Assembly: GCA_019057385.1 (NCBI GenBank)
Contig: JAHQJS010000007.1
Location: 310,001-374,000, forward strand
From: Candidatus Borrarchaeum weybense
GTDB taxonomy: Archaea; Asgardarchaeota; Sifarchaeia; Borrarchaeales; Borrarchaeaceae
Reading direction: 5' to 3'
Length of the DNA stretch: 64,000 bases
In this document: in pieces, positions 27,024-34,794 of the stretch
How positions within the stretch are numbered: position 1 is the stretch's first letter
How the letters are laid out: each line of letters starts with the position of its first letter
Notes under the pieces: model-generated
What the model was told of the DNA's origin: nothing
Seen by the model: only the letters and a program-made list of their open reading frames with translations
Databases searched by the model: none
Program-made: the position numbers and the translations under genes

Positions 27024-28053
27024 GCCATTTTTTATAACTATTCACTACTTCTTCAAGTTTAGGTGAATCAAGAATATTTGTGTCTAGAAATGCATTAGCT
27101 GTAGACATATACATTTGTGAGATTATTCCTTTTAGCTCTGGGTCAAGATTTCGTGGTTTAGAACTACACAGCTTTTTCCAGTCTCTAATTCTTTGTACTT
27201 TCGCAATCTCTTTAGCATTTTCTACGTCTTTATACCAGTCCGTCGTTTTATAGAACTGCCTTGCAATCTCTTTACTTACGTGTATTTCATTAAAAGTGAA
27301 TCTACACTCATCTAAAGTTCCAATAACATCCACAAGCATTAATTCCCTGTTAGGTCCATATCCAAGTTCAATCTTGCCATCTTCATTTGTTAAATTTGCT
27401 TTTTTCGCAGTTTCTGTGATAAGGTTGTTCACGTCAGAAATAACTTTCTTGATTTCATTTAACTCTAGATCTTTTAATTTAGCAATATCCTGCGCTTCTT
27501 TCCAGGTGATGTATCTGTCTCTTTCTTCCAATTTCGTGCTTACATCAAAAAGGGGAATTTCAAGTCTTTCTCCAGGTTGTGGAGAGTGATCTAAACCCAG
27601 GACTTCGTAAGTGATATCTCCTCGTTCGAGTCTCTTAAAAACGCTCGAGCCTTCTGGCAGACCATTTCTATAGATCACTTCAAGTGGGATCAAGAAATTT
27701 GTAAGATCTGACTCAAATACTGAATAATCGTAATAACCAGACTCAAATTTTGGATAAATGACTCTAACTAAATTGACTTCCATTATATTCGTTGGTTCTT
27801 CTAAATCATTTATTCTTACTGTTGTCCCATCTTTGCTTACTAAACCTCGATAATGGGTTTTAATGCCCATTTCTTCTGCTCTTTCAAAACAATAAGCACC
27901 CATTAAACATAGTGCTGCGCCTTTATTAGATATATGATCTGGCATTTCTCCCCAATCAAAAACAGAATATCGATCTGAAAAAATAAATTGTCCAACGCCC
28001 AGCTCATTTTCTTGTGCCATTTTTAAGGTTTTTAAATCTTTAACGCTGCCCAT
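27007..28053 (-). CDS. purC: SAICAR synthetase
   Basis: 348 residues. It shows the PurC N-terminal signature FIFSDRYSVFDWGEMPDHISNKGAALCLMGAYCFE, RNGLPEGSSVFKRL, and the substrate region GYGPNRELMLVDVIGTLDECRF. It ligates aspartate to CAIR with ATP to give SAICAR. It is longer than the ~240-residue bacterial enzyme, with an extra C-terminal helical part (about 270-348). It overlaps the end of purE by 14 nt, so the two are co-translated. Confidence 0.93.
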   Translation of the reverse strand: MGSVKDLKTLKMAQENELGVGQFIFSDRYSVFDWGEMPDHISNKGAALCLMGAYCFERAEEMGIKTHYRGLVSKDGTTVRINDLEEPTNIMEVNLVRVIYPKFESGYYDYSVFESDLTNFLIPLEVIYRNGLPEGSSVFKRLERGDITYEVLGLDHSPQPGERLEIPLFDVSTKLEERDRYITWKEAQDIAKLKDLELNEIKKVISDVNNLITETAKKANLTNEDGKIELGYGPNRELMLVDVIGTLDECRFTFNEIHVSKEIARQFYKTTDWYKDVENAKEIAKVQRIRDWKKLCSSKPRNLDPELKGIISQMYMSTANAFLDTNILDSPKLEEVVNSYKKWLESKY

Positions 28054-28531
28054 AAGTCTTCACTTTATCATCTGCTTTATCAATCATTTCTTTTTGTTTA
28101 TTTTGACGTGCTTCAATTTTTTGTGCAAGTTCTTCATCTTCAATAGCTAATATCTTTGTTGCAAGTATTGCTGCTGCTTCTGGTTCTAATACTGTAGCAA
28201 GACCCGAGCCTGAAGGCATTCTTAAGGATGAAAAAATATCTGCACCAGCAAATTTTTCGGAATATGGAGGACAGGCGATTACAGGTCTGTAGGTATTCGC
28301 GTCAACAAAACCGGATAAAGCGTTTGATCTGCCAGCAACGGTGATGTAAACTAAGTCTATTGCTTTCTTATCTTCATTCATTATTTCAATTACTTTTTTT
28401 GGAGTTTTATGGGCGGATGCAATCCTATATTCAAATTTTATTCCGTATAATTCAAGTACTGCTCCAATTTTTTTACAAAACTCGAAATCTTTTTCAGAGC
28501 CCATAATTATTTTAACCAGTTTTTCGTTCAT
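28040..28531 (-). CDS. purE: N5-CAIR mutase / AIR carboxylase catalytic subunit
   Basis: 163 residues, standard PurE length. The phosphate- and substrate-binding IIMGSEKDFEFCKKI, the SAHKTP loop, AGRSNALSGFVDANTYRPVIACPPYS and PSGSGLATVLEPEAAAILATKIL are all present. It produces CAIR from AIR directly with CO2, or from N5-CAIR. No purK lies nearby, which favours direct use of CO2 (class II-like). The start is ATG with GGTGG upstream. A TATA-like ACTTAAATAG lies on its strand at 28581-28590. Confidence 0.92.
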   Translation of the reverse strand: MNEKLVKIIMGSEKDFEFCKKIGAVLELYGIKFEYRIASAHKTPKKVIEIMNEDKKAIDLVYITVAGRSNALSGFVDANTYRPVIACPPYSEKFAGADIFSSLRMPSGSGLATVLEPEAAAILATKILAIEDEELAQKIEARQNKQKEMIDKADDKVKTYGQR

Positions 28532-28580
28532 CTTTCCACCGCGAAAATTTTGATTGCGTCTATAACTTTCACAATTGTTT

Positions 28581-28590
28581 CTATTTAAGT
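28581..28590 (-). promoter_or_regulatory. TATA box for the purE arm
   Basis: ACTTAAATAG on the minus strand, about 50-60 nt before the purE ATG. It is the leftward promoter of the divergent purine control region. Confidence 0.4.
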
Positions 28591-28750
28591 ATTTACTAAT
28601 GCGTGTTTGACGTGATTCTGTTATGATATGAATAATTTCTTATCCAAAGATAAATGCTCCACGATTCTTCATCTCATTTTTGTCGCCGACATTTTTAATT
28701 TAAGACTTTATTACTTTGCCTCTGTTGTAAAAGATTTAAAGATTTCTTGT

Positions 28751-28782
28751 TTTAACATAAATATGTTAAATCATATTTATAA
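28751..28782 (+). promoter_or_regulatory. Inverted repeat plus TATA box for the purF arm
   Basis: TTTAACAT (28751-28758) and ATGTTAAA (28763-28770) form a perfect 8-bp inverted repeat with an AAAT spacer. It lies directly next to ATATTTATAA (28773-28782), a good archaeal TATA box about 70 nt before purF. The placement at the TATA/BRE region is what a repressor or activator operator would show. Confidence 0.5.
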
Positions 28783-28849
28783 GACAGAAGCTATTAACTT
28801 AATCTTGTCAAAGGGGGAGATACGAGAATAGTTAACGGTGGATTCAGTG

Positions 28850-30325
28850 ATGGAATCAAAAAAAGAGGCATGTGGAGTTTGTGGTATTTACCTAAACGAC
28901 CCACAAGGTCAAGTATCTTTTCATATATACTGGTGTCTGTTAGCTCTACAGCATAGAGGACATGAATCCGCCGGCATGACTGTCTTTGACAATGGGCTTA
29001 AAACGTATAAGGATATCGGATTTGTTAAAGATATCTTTGACTCCAACACATCTAGTTTTGTTAAAGAAAAGCTCCGAAGACATGAACCCCATGGAAAAAT
29101 CTTAATCGAAGATATACAGGGGCATATTGGCATTGGGCACGTTAGATATGCCACACAGGGTCCCGATGTCTATGAGAACGTGCAACCGCTAGAAATCAAG
29201 TCGAATGGTTTCAAACTAGCGGTTGGCTTTAACGGTACGATTTCAAACTATTCTCACTTAAGAGGACAGTGCAGCAGTCTCTATCACCTAAAAACTACCT
29301 GCGACACCGAAATAATTGGTGAGTTTCTTTCTGAGGGACTCAAAAGAAATAATTTTGAAAAAATAAGTGAACTGGATGGCGCATATTCTGTAGTTGCACT
29401 AACAGATGATCAGAAAATAATATCGTTTAGGGATCCTTTAGGTCTTAGACCACTTAGTTATGGATTCGATGAGGACATGTTTGTTGTTGCTTCTGAAAGC
29501 TGTATATTGAATAAACTTATGGATAAAACTTATGTTTATGATGTCCAGCCTGGCGAAATGATTATTTATGACGGCAATAGGCTCAACAAACAACAATTAC
29601 CTTGTGAACACAAAGCTCATAAACATTGTATGTTTGAATGGGTATATTTCGCTCGACCAGATTCAAAAATTGAAGGAGTAATTGTCTTACAGGCTAGGAA
29701 GAATCTGGGTAAGATGCTAGCGAAAAGTTATGAGATGGATGCAGATATTGTAACACCTTTACCTGACGGAGGACGATTTGCCGCTAAAGGATTTTCAGAA
29801 GAATCAGGCATACCTTACGAAGAAGTGATCGTCAGAGATAGATTTTTCCCACAAAGAAGTTTTATTAAAAAAGGTCAAAAAAATCGAGAGCATATTGCTA
29901 AAGAAAAGATTTCGTTTGTTGATGACTTAATCGCTGGCAAAAAAATAATACTAGTTGACGATTCTATTGTAAGAGGCACTACAACTCAAAACATTGTAAA
30001 GAGGTTGCGAGAGAAAGGTGCACGAGAAGTACATCTTAGGATCTCTTGCCCACCGATAATTGCACCTTGCTTCTTTGGTATTGATTTTCCAACGTTTAGA
30101 GAATTATTTGTTAATAAACTCGGTATTACTCCAGATAATTACGATTTAGAAACAATAAATGAACGAGCACGAGAACACACAGGTGCAGATTCCCTTTATT
30201 ATAATTCAATTGAAAATTTAAAGCGAGCACTTGGCCTAAATGATATTTGTACGTCTTGTTTAGATGGAGTATACCCTTATGATTATTTGCCGTATCAATC
30301 TCTTGAACCATTTCTAAGGATATAA
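28850..30325 (+). CDS. purF: Amidophosphoribosyltransferase
   Basis: About 491 residues. The Ntn-glutaminase begins as MESKKEACGVCGIYL. Cleavage after Ala7 would expose the catalytic Cys, as in other PurF propeptides. The PRPP loop IILVDDSIVRGTTT lies near residue 370, and PLPDGG and RISCPPI are also present. It catalyses the first purine step, PRPP + glutamine to phosphoribosylamine. ATG 28850 is preferred (GGTGGA 6 nt upstream) over GTG 28838. It is the first gene of the rightward arm. Confidence 0.95.
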   Translation: MESKKEACGVCGIYLNDPQGQVSFHIYWCLLALQHRGHESAGMTVFDNGLKTYKDIGFVKDIFDSNTSSFVKEKLRRHEPHGKILIEDIQGHIGIGHVRYATQGPDVYENVQPLEIKSNGFKLAVGFNGTISNYSHLRGQCSSLYHLKTTCDTEIIGEFLSEGLKRNNFEKISELDGAYSVVALTDDQKIISFRDPLGLRPLSYGFDEDMFVVASESCILNKLMDKTYVYDVQPGEMIIYDGNRLNKQQLPCEHKAHKHCMFEWVYFARPDSKIEGVIVLQARKNLGKMLAKSYEMDADIVTPLPDGGRFAAKGFSEESGIPYEEVIVRDRFFPQRSFIKKGQKNREHIAKEKISFVDDLIAGKKIILVDDSIVRGTTTQNIVKRLREKGAREVHLRISCPPIIAPCFFGIDFPTFRELFVNKLGITPDNYDLETINERAREHTGADSLYYNSIENLKRALGLNDICTSCLDGVYPYDYLPYQSLEPFLRI

Positions 30326-30348
30326 GTGCAATCTGGTGACAAAGAGGT

Positions 30349-31734
30349 ATGGGTAAAGCAGTTTTGGTTATTGATAAAGGCGGAAGAGGTAACGCCATTG
30401 CTTATGCATTTGCAAAAAGTCCTCAAGTTTCCAGAGTTTATGTAACTCCTGGGAATGCAGGAAGTTCTATATTGGAAAAATGTCATCAATTACCTTTATT
30501 CGCCGAATCAGTAGATGAAGAAATTGAGGCAATGAAAAAATACGCATTGGAAAACAATATAGATCTGTCGTTTGTTGGTCCTGAAGGATATTTGTCTGCA
30601 GGAATTGTCGATGTATTTTTGGACGCGGATCTTGATATCGTAGGTCCTTCTCAAATGGCTACAGTACTGGAATCAAGTAAATGTGATACTAAGGACTTTT
30701 TGAAAAAAATTGGTGTTCCTATTCCGGAACATAAGAATTTTGACAATCCAGATGAAGCAAAAGAGTATGTAAAAGACTTCTACTCTGACAACCCTAACGA
30801 AAATCTTGTTGTAAAAGCAGATGGGCTTGCTGCAGGAAAAGGGTCAATTCCTTGCGATTCAAAAGCAGATACATTGAGTACAGTTGACGAACTTATGATC
30901 CTTAAAAAATTCGGTGATGCCGGAATCCGAGTTGATTTAGAGAGAAGATTGTACGGCGAAGAATTGATGTTTTTTGTATTTACAGACGGTAAAACTGTGA
31001 AGGCTTTAGAAGGTGCACAAGACTATAAACGCGCTTTTGATGATAATGATAAAGTAAATCCAAGATCTTTTGATGGGAAAAATCCTAATACAGGCGGTAT
31101 GGGAGGTTATTCACCTCATCCATGGTTAGATGAAGAACTAACCGAGAAGGTTATGAAACAGATAGCACTCCCTACTATAACAAGAATTCAAGATTATGAG
31201 AGTACACAATTTGGTAAATTGAATGGAGTTGAGTACAAAGGAATTATCTACTTTGGTCTAATGATTTGCAAAGAGGGAGACCAAAAAAATCCTTATGTAC
31301 TTGAGATTAATGTTAGAATGGGTGACCCAGAAGCACAAGTTATACTGCCACGGTTAAAAACAGATTTTTATGATATTTCTAGAGCAATTGTGGATGGTAA
31401 ATTGAACGAGATACATTTTGAGTGGGATCCTACATACCAGTTATGTGCATGTGCTGTAAGTGGAAGAATAGGTCGATATGAGGGTTATCCAGGAAAACAT
31501 CATACAAACCAAGAGATCCATGGTTTAGATGAAGTCGACAACAATTGTTTAGTTTTTCACAATGGTACTGCTTTTGATGAAGATGGGCAGATTTATACTA
31601 CTGGGGGTAGAGTTCTCACGGTCGTAGGCACAGGAAACAACTTAGAAGAAGCTAGGATACACACTTATGATAACCTAAAGAAAATTCGTTTTAGAGGAAT
31701 GCGCTATAGAAGAGACATTGGAAAAATCCTATAG
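30349..31734 (+). CDS. purD: Phosphoribosylamine-glycine ligase (GAR synthetase)
   Basis: 461 residues. The N-terminal Rossmann-like KAVLVIDKGGRGNAIAYAFAKS is followed by the ATP-grasp core (LVVKADGLAAGKGSIPC, YGEELMFFVF, YKGIIYFGLM, LEINVRMGDPEAQVILPRL). It makes GAR from phosphoribosylamine, glycine and ATP. It follows purF by 23 nt with GAGGT before the ATG. The product GAR then needs formylation, for which no purN or purT lies in the window. Confidence 0.94.
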   Translation: MGKAVLVIDKGGRGNAIAYAFAKSPQVSRVYVTPGNAGSSILEKCHQLPLFAESVDEEIEAMKKYALENNIDLSFVGPEGYLSAGIVDVFLDADLDIVGPSQMATVLESSKCDTKDFLKKIGVPIPEHKNFDNPDEAKEYVKDFYSDNPNENLVVKADGLAAGKGSIPCDSKADTLSTVDELMILKKFGDAGIRVDLERRLYGEELMFFVFTDGKTVKALEGAQDYKRAFDDNDKVNPRSFDGKNPNTGGMGGYSPHPWLDEELTEKVMKQIALPTITRIQDYESTQFGKLNGVEYKGIIYFGLMICKEGDQKNPYVLEINVRMGDPEAQVILPRLKTDFYDISRAIVDGKLNEIHFEWDPTYQLCACAVSGRIGRYEGYPGKHHTNQEIHGLDEVDNNCLVFHNGTAFDEDGQIYTTGGRVLTVVGTGNNLEEARIHTYDNLKKIRFRGMRYRRDIGKIL

Positions 31735-31784
31735 CAAGAAGCACTTAAATTAGTCTATCGAAGAATGGGACATGAAATAAGTTG

Positions 31785-32888
31785 ATGAGAGAATTTATAG
31801 ACGAAAAAAAATATTTTTCTGATGTAGAAGGCCCATATTCGTTGAATGATAATGCCCTTGAAGTTGCAAGTTTGCTCATACGACCACATGGGCATGAACT
31901 CTTCAAGCAACTGAGTATATATGATGATTATCTTGTTGATTTAGAAAAAAAACCAAATTATAATTCAGGATGTACACTAGGACTTCTGTTACCTTTTTTT
32001 AAAGTATTTGGGGCAACAAACAACCTGTTGGAGTCAATTTCTTCAAAAAATGTTAATTTAATGACGGGGACAAGGAGTACTTTACAATTTCTAAGAGAAA
32101 AAATGGAATGCTACTTGATAAGTACCAGCTATGAACAGCATATCCATGCATTCTGTAAGGCTACGGATTTTCCTTTCGAAAATACAGTATGCACTAAATT
32201 AGACTTAGATAACGAAAAATTTAAACTTAATGGAAGGGAAAGTGACTGGCTTAAGAAACGGGCAGAAGAAATAGTATCGCTCCCTAAAATTAAGATTCCT
32301 ATAAATACTAAGAGTCGTGATGAGTTACCTGAGGATGTTTTAAGTTCCATTGAAAGATTAGACCAGATTTTCCTTGAAATGGAAAATGAATATTCGACTT
32401 CCTTTGAACTATTAAAAAGCGTAAATACTATTGGTGGATCGAAAAAGGAACAGGCATTACTCGAAAGAGCATCAGATGTTAGTAAAACTGTATACACAGG
32501 TGACAGTATTACAGACAGAGAAGCTCTTGGTCGAGTTAGAAAGGAAGGCGGATTGGCCGTTTCTGTAAATGGAGATATGTATGCAGTGAAAGAAGCTGAA
32601 ATAGGATGTATTATAGATAATACAATTTTAACATCTATTGTAGTAGATGCATTTTTTAACTCTGGGAAAGAAGGATTGCAAGATCTTGTTCATAATTGGA
32701 GTTATCATGGATTAAAAAAGGCAAAGGAAGATTTTCTAGTTACTCCAGAACTTATTAACCAGCTGATTAGTTTGTATCCGAAAAAACTTCCAGAAGTAGT
32801 CATTCTGACAGATGAGAACAAAGAAGAATTTGCAAAAAGAAGTTCTAATTTTGGAAAAAAATTGAGGGAAGGAAAGGCTCATGGATAA
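31785..32888 (+). CDS. HAD-superfamily phosphatase, EhaR-like (COG4030 type)
   Basis: About 367 residues. A diverged HAD motif I (YFSDVEGPYSLNDNALEVA, with DxE) opens the protein. Motif II-type serines lie in TGTRSTLQFL and ISTSYEQHIHAF, and motif IV is YTGDSITDREAL near residue 242. This DVEGPLSLNDNA opening is found in archaeal proteins named after EhaR of the energy-converting hydrogenase gene cluster, whose function is unproven. Here there is no hydrogenase: the gene lies inside the purine operon, 8-nt overlap with the Ftr-like gene downstream. That suggests a pathway role, perhaps dephosphorylation of an intermediate or damaged metabolite. Confidence 0.7.
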   Translation: MREFIDEKKYFSDVEGPYSLNDNALEVASLLIRPHGHELFKQLSIYDDYLVDLEKKPNYNSGCTLGLLLPFFKVFGATNNLLESISSKNVNLMTGTRSTLQFLREKMECYLISTSYEQHIHAFCKATDFPFENTVCTKLDLDNEKFKLNGRESDWLKKRAEEIVSLPKIKIPINTKSRDELPEDVLSSIERLDQIFLEMENEYSTSFELLKSVNTIGGSKKEQALLERASDVSKTVYTGDSITDREALGRVRKEGGLAVSVNGDMYAVKEAEIGCIIDNTILTSIVVDAFFNSGKEGLQDLVHNWSYHGLKKAKEDFLVTPELINQLISLYPKKLPEVVILTDENKEEFAKRSSNFGKKLREGKAHG

Positions 32889-33840
32889 AAATAAAATAGA
32901 TTCTACTTATTGTGAGGCTTTTTATGGTTTGTATGTGAGAGTATTGGTTACTGCTGAGCGAGGGATTTATCCAGGAGATAGAATAGATCCGTATATAGAA
33001 AACGATGAACTGAGGTTTGCTGCTTACAGATCTACTTCAACACCAGCGACGGTAGTAGGTAGAACAGAAGCCGGAATTGAAGCTTGGGTACCGAAAACAC
33101 AGACTCCAGATGGCCGTGAGGGTGCCATTCTGCAATTTTGGATCATGTTAAATGAAAACAAACCATTAGAAAGTCAGATTGAAAAACTTTATCGCGAGTT
33201 TTCAATCCCAGTTCGCCAAGACATTCTTTCTTGCTATACAACGAGTTTATATGATTGGTTAAAACCTAGTGAAGGGATTGAAATTGTTGGAACAATAGAT
33301 ACAAGAAGATACATTGGTGATTGTGGGGGAGGCTATGAACGAGTTAATACTAAAACAATCGAAGTTCCTTTAATGGGAGGCCAAGATTTTTTTGTTGATA
33401 AGAAACTAAATGTAGGAAAGGGAGTATCGGGAGCAAACCTGTGGTTCTTCTGTGATTCAGTACTTTCTGGCAGAAAGGCTGGACGTGAAGCGGTAAAAGC
33501 CATCAGCGATGTTGAAGGTGTTATTACATCGTTCTATACTTGTCCATCTGGTTCAATGGTTGCAAACTACAAAGAGATTGGTCCGCCTACTAACTACAGA
33601 TTCTCTCCTACGTTGAAGAACGAAATTAAAGATTCTTTAGTTCCTGAAGGAATTGGAGCAATTCCAGAAATTGTAATCGATGGTATTTCAGTACAAGCTG
33701 TCCGGAATGCCATGAAAGTAGGTATTGAAAGCGTTGTTGACATGGAGGGTGTAAAAAGAATTTCTGCAGGGAATTATCAAGGGAAACTTGGACAAGTTAA
33801 ACTTGAACTAAGAGAAATAGTGCCAAATTTGTTTGAATAA
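32881..33840 (+). CDS. ftr: Formylmethanofuran:H4MPT formyltransferase homologue (Ftr-like)
   Basis: 319 residues; Ftr is about 297. Blocks align along the whole length with Ftr: AEAGIEAWVPKTQTPDGREG (about 65-85), GVSGANLWFFCDS (about 180), AGREAVKAISDVEGV, SGSMVANYKEIGPPTNYRF, LPEG-type VPEGIGAIPEIVIDG, and the C-terminal GIESVVDMEGVKRISAGNYQGKLGQ. Ftr moves a formyl group between methanofuran and tetrahydromethanopterin. Its position between purD and purSL, overlapping the upstream gene by 8 nt, implies a C1 role in purine synthesis. A stand-alone C1 pathway enzyme is the alternative. Confidence 0.85.
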   Translation: MDKNKIDSTYCEAFYGLYVRVLVTAERGIYPGDRIDPYIENDELRFAAYRSTSTPATVVGRTEAGIEAWVPKTQTPDGREGAILQFWIMLNENKPLESQIEKLYREFSIPVRQDILSCYTTSLYDWLKPSEGIEIVGTIDTRRYIGDCGGGYERVNTKTIEVPLMGGQDFFVDKKLNVGKGVSGANLWFFCDSVLSGRKAGREAVKAISDVEGVITSFYTCPSGSMVANYKEIGPPTNYRFSPTLKNEIKDSLVPEGIGAIPEIVIDGISVQAVRNAMKVGIESVVDMEGVKRISAGNYQGKLGQVKLELREIVPNLFE

Positions 33841-33849
33841 GTGGTTTTG

Positions 33850-34782
33850 ATGAGTTTTAGCGTTGTTGGATTCGCGGCAATCAATGAAGACAGGATAAGA
33901 TATGTTGATTATGAGGTAAAAGAGTCTGAAGTTTTATCTCGTGAATCTCCAGGAGAGTTGGAAAATGATGAAAAAGCTTTTCTTGGTGGTTCAGTAGTGA
34001 ATACACTTGTCGGTTTAGCAAAATTTGGATTTTCAGTAGCGGCTCTTGGAAAACTTGGAAACGATGAAACTGGAAATAGAGGCGAAAACAAATTAAAAAA
34101 CTACGGGATTGAATTCTTTGGCACCAGAGATTTACAATTCAATTCAAGTGTTGCTAGAATAGAAGTCGGTAGTAATAAACAAAGGAAAATAACAATTTAT
34201 CCGGGTTCTAATGATAGAATTGAGTGGGATGATGTAAATCTATACTTAGATTTAATAAGGAGTTCAAATCTCTTTCACTCATCTACGTTCGCTTGTGCGT
34301 ATAGCATGTCTTCATTAAAAACCCAGATCAAACTTGCTGAAGAATCAAATAAAATGAGTCTTAGTTTCGGTATGCTTTATTGTGATCTTTTCGAAAAGGA
34401 ACCATTATTAATAAAAAATCTATTGAAAGCTACTGATATTTTGATACTAAATGAAGAAGAAATTGAAAGGCTTGCAAACGAGAACTATGAAGAAGCAGCA
34501 AGGAGTTTGATTAGAAAATTCAAAATAGAAGTGATTGCGGTTACGTTAGGTGATAAAGGTTCGTATGTTGTTGGGAGAACAGAAGAACATTTCATTGAAT
34601 CTAGACCAGTAAACGTTATAGATACTACTGGTGCAGGTGATGCTTATTCTGCAGGATTTTTAGCTGCTTATTTGCGAGGAAAAAAATTAAGTATCTGCGG
34701 AATGTGGGGGAACAGAAACGCTGAAAGCTGTATAGGGACAAAAGGCGCAGTTGATTATCAAAAACCTGAAAAATTGAGTTAA
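33850..34782 (+). CDS. PfkB/ribokinase-family sugar or nucleoside kinase
   Basis: About 310 residues. The PfkB signature 1 region is GGSVVNTLVGLAKFGFSVAALGKLGNDETGNR and the signature 2 region with the catalytic Asp is DTTGAGDAYSAGFLAAYLRG (near residue 255). LNEEEIERL and VTLGDKGSYV are typical anion-hole and ATP-site neighbours. The likely substrate is a ribose, nucleoside or related alcohol; its position in a purine operon makes a nucleoside (for example AICA-riboside or inosine) attractive, but this is inference. GTG 33841 abuts the Ftr stop; ATG 33850 is the alternative used here. Confidence 0.85.
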   Translation: MSFSVVGFAAINEDRIRYVDYEVKESEVLSRESPGELENDEKAFLGGSVVNTLVGLAKFGFSVAALGKLGNDETGNRGENKLKNYGIEFFGTRDLQFNSSVARIEVGSNKQRKITIYPGSNDRIEWDDVNLYLDLIRSSNLFHSSTFACAYSMSSLKTQIKLAEESNKMSLSFGMLYCDLFEKEPLLIKNLLKATDILILNEEEIERLANENYEEAARSLIRKFKIEVIAVTLGDKGSYVVGRTEEHFIESRPVNVIDTTGAGDAYSAGFLAAYLRGKKLSICGMWGNRNAESCIGTKGAVDYQKPEKLS

Positions 34783-34794
34783 TGTGGTTGTTTA

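Noticed and set aside
28628..28831. 67-codon ORF in the divergent pur promoter region
   Set aside because: Overlaps the inverted repeat and TATA box; composition is not protein-like.
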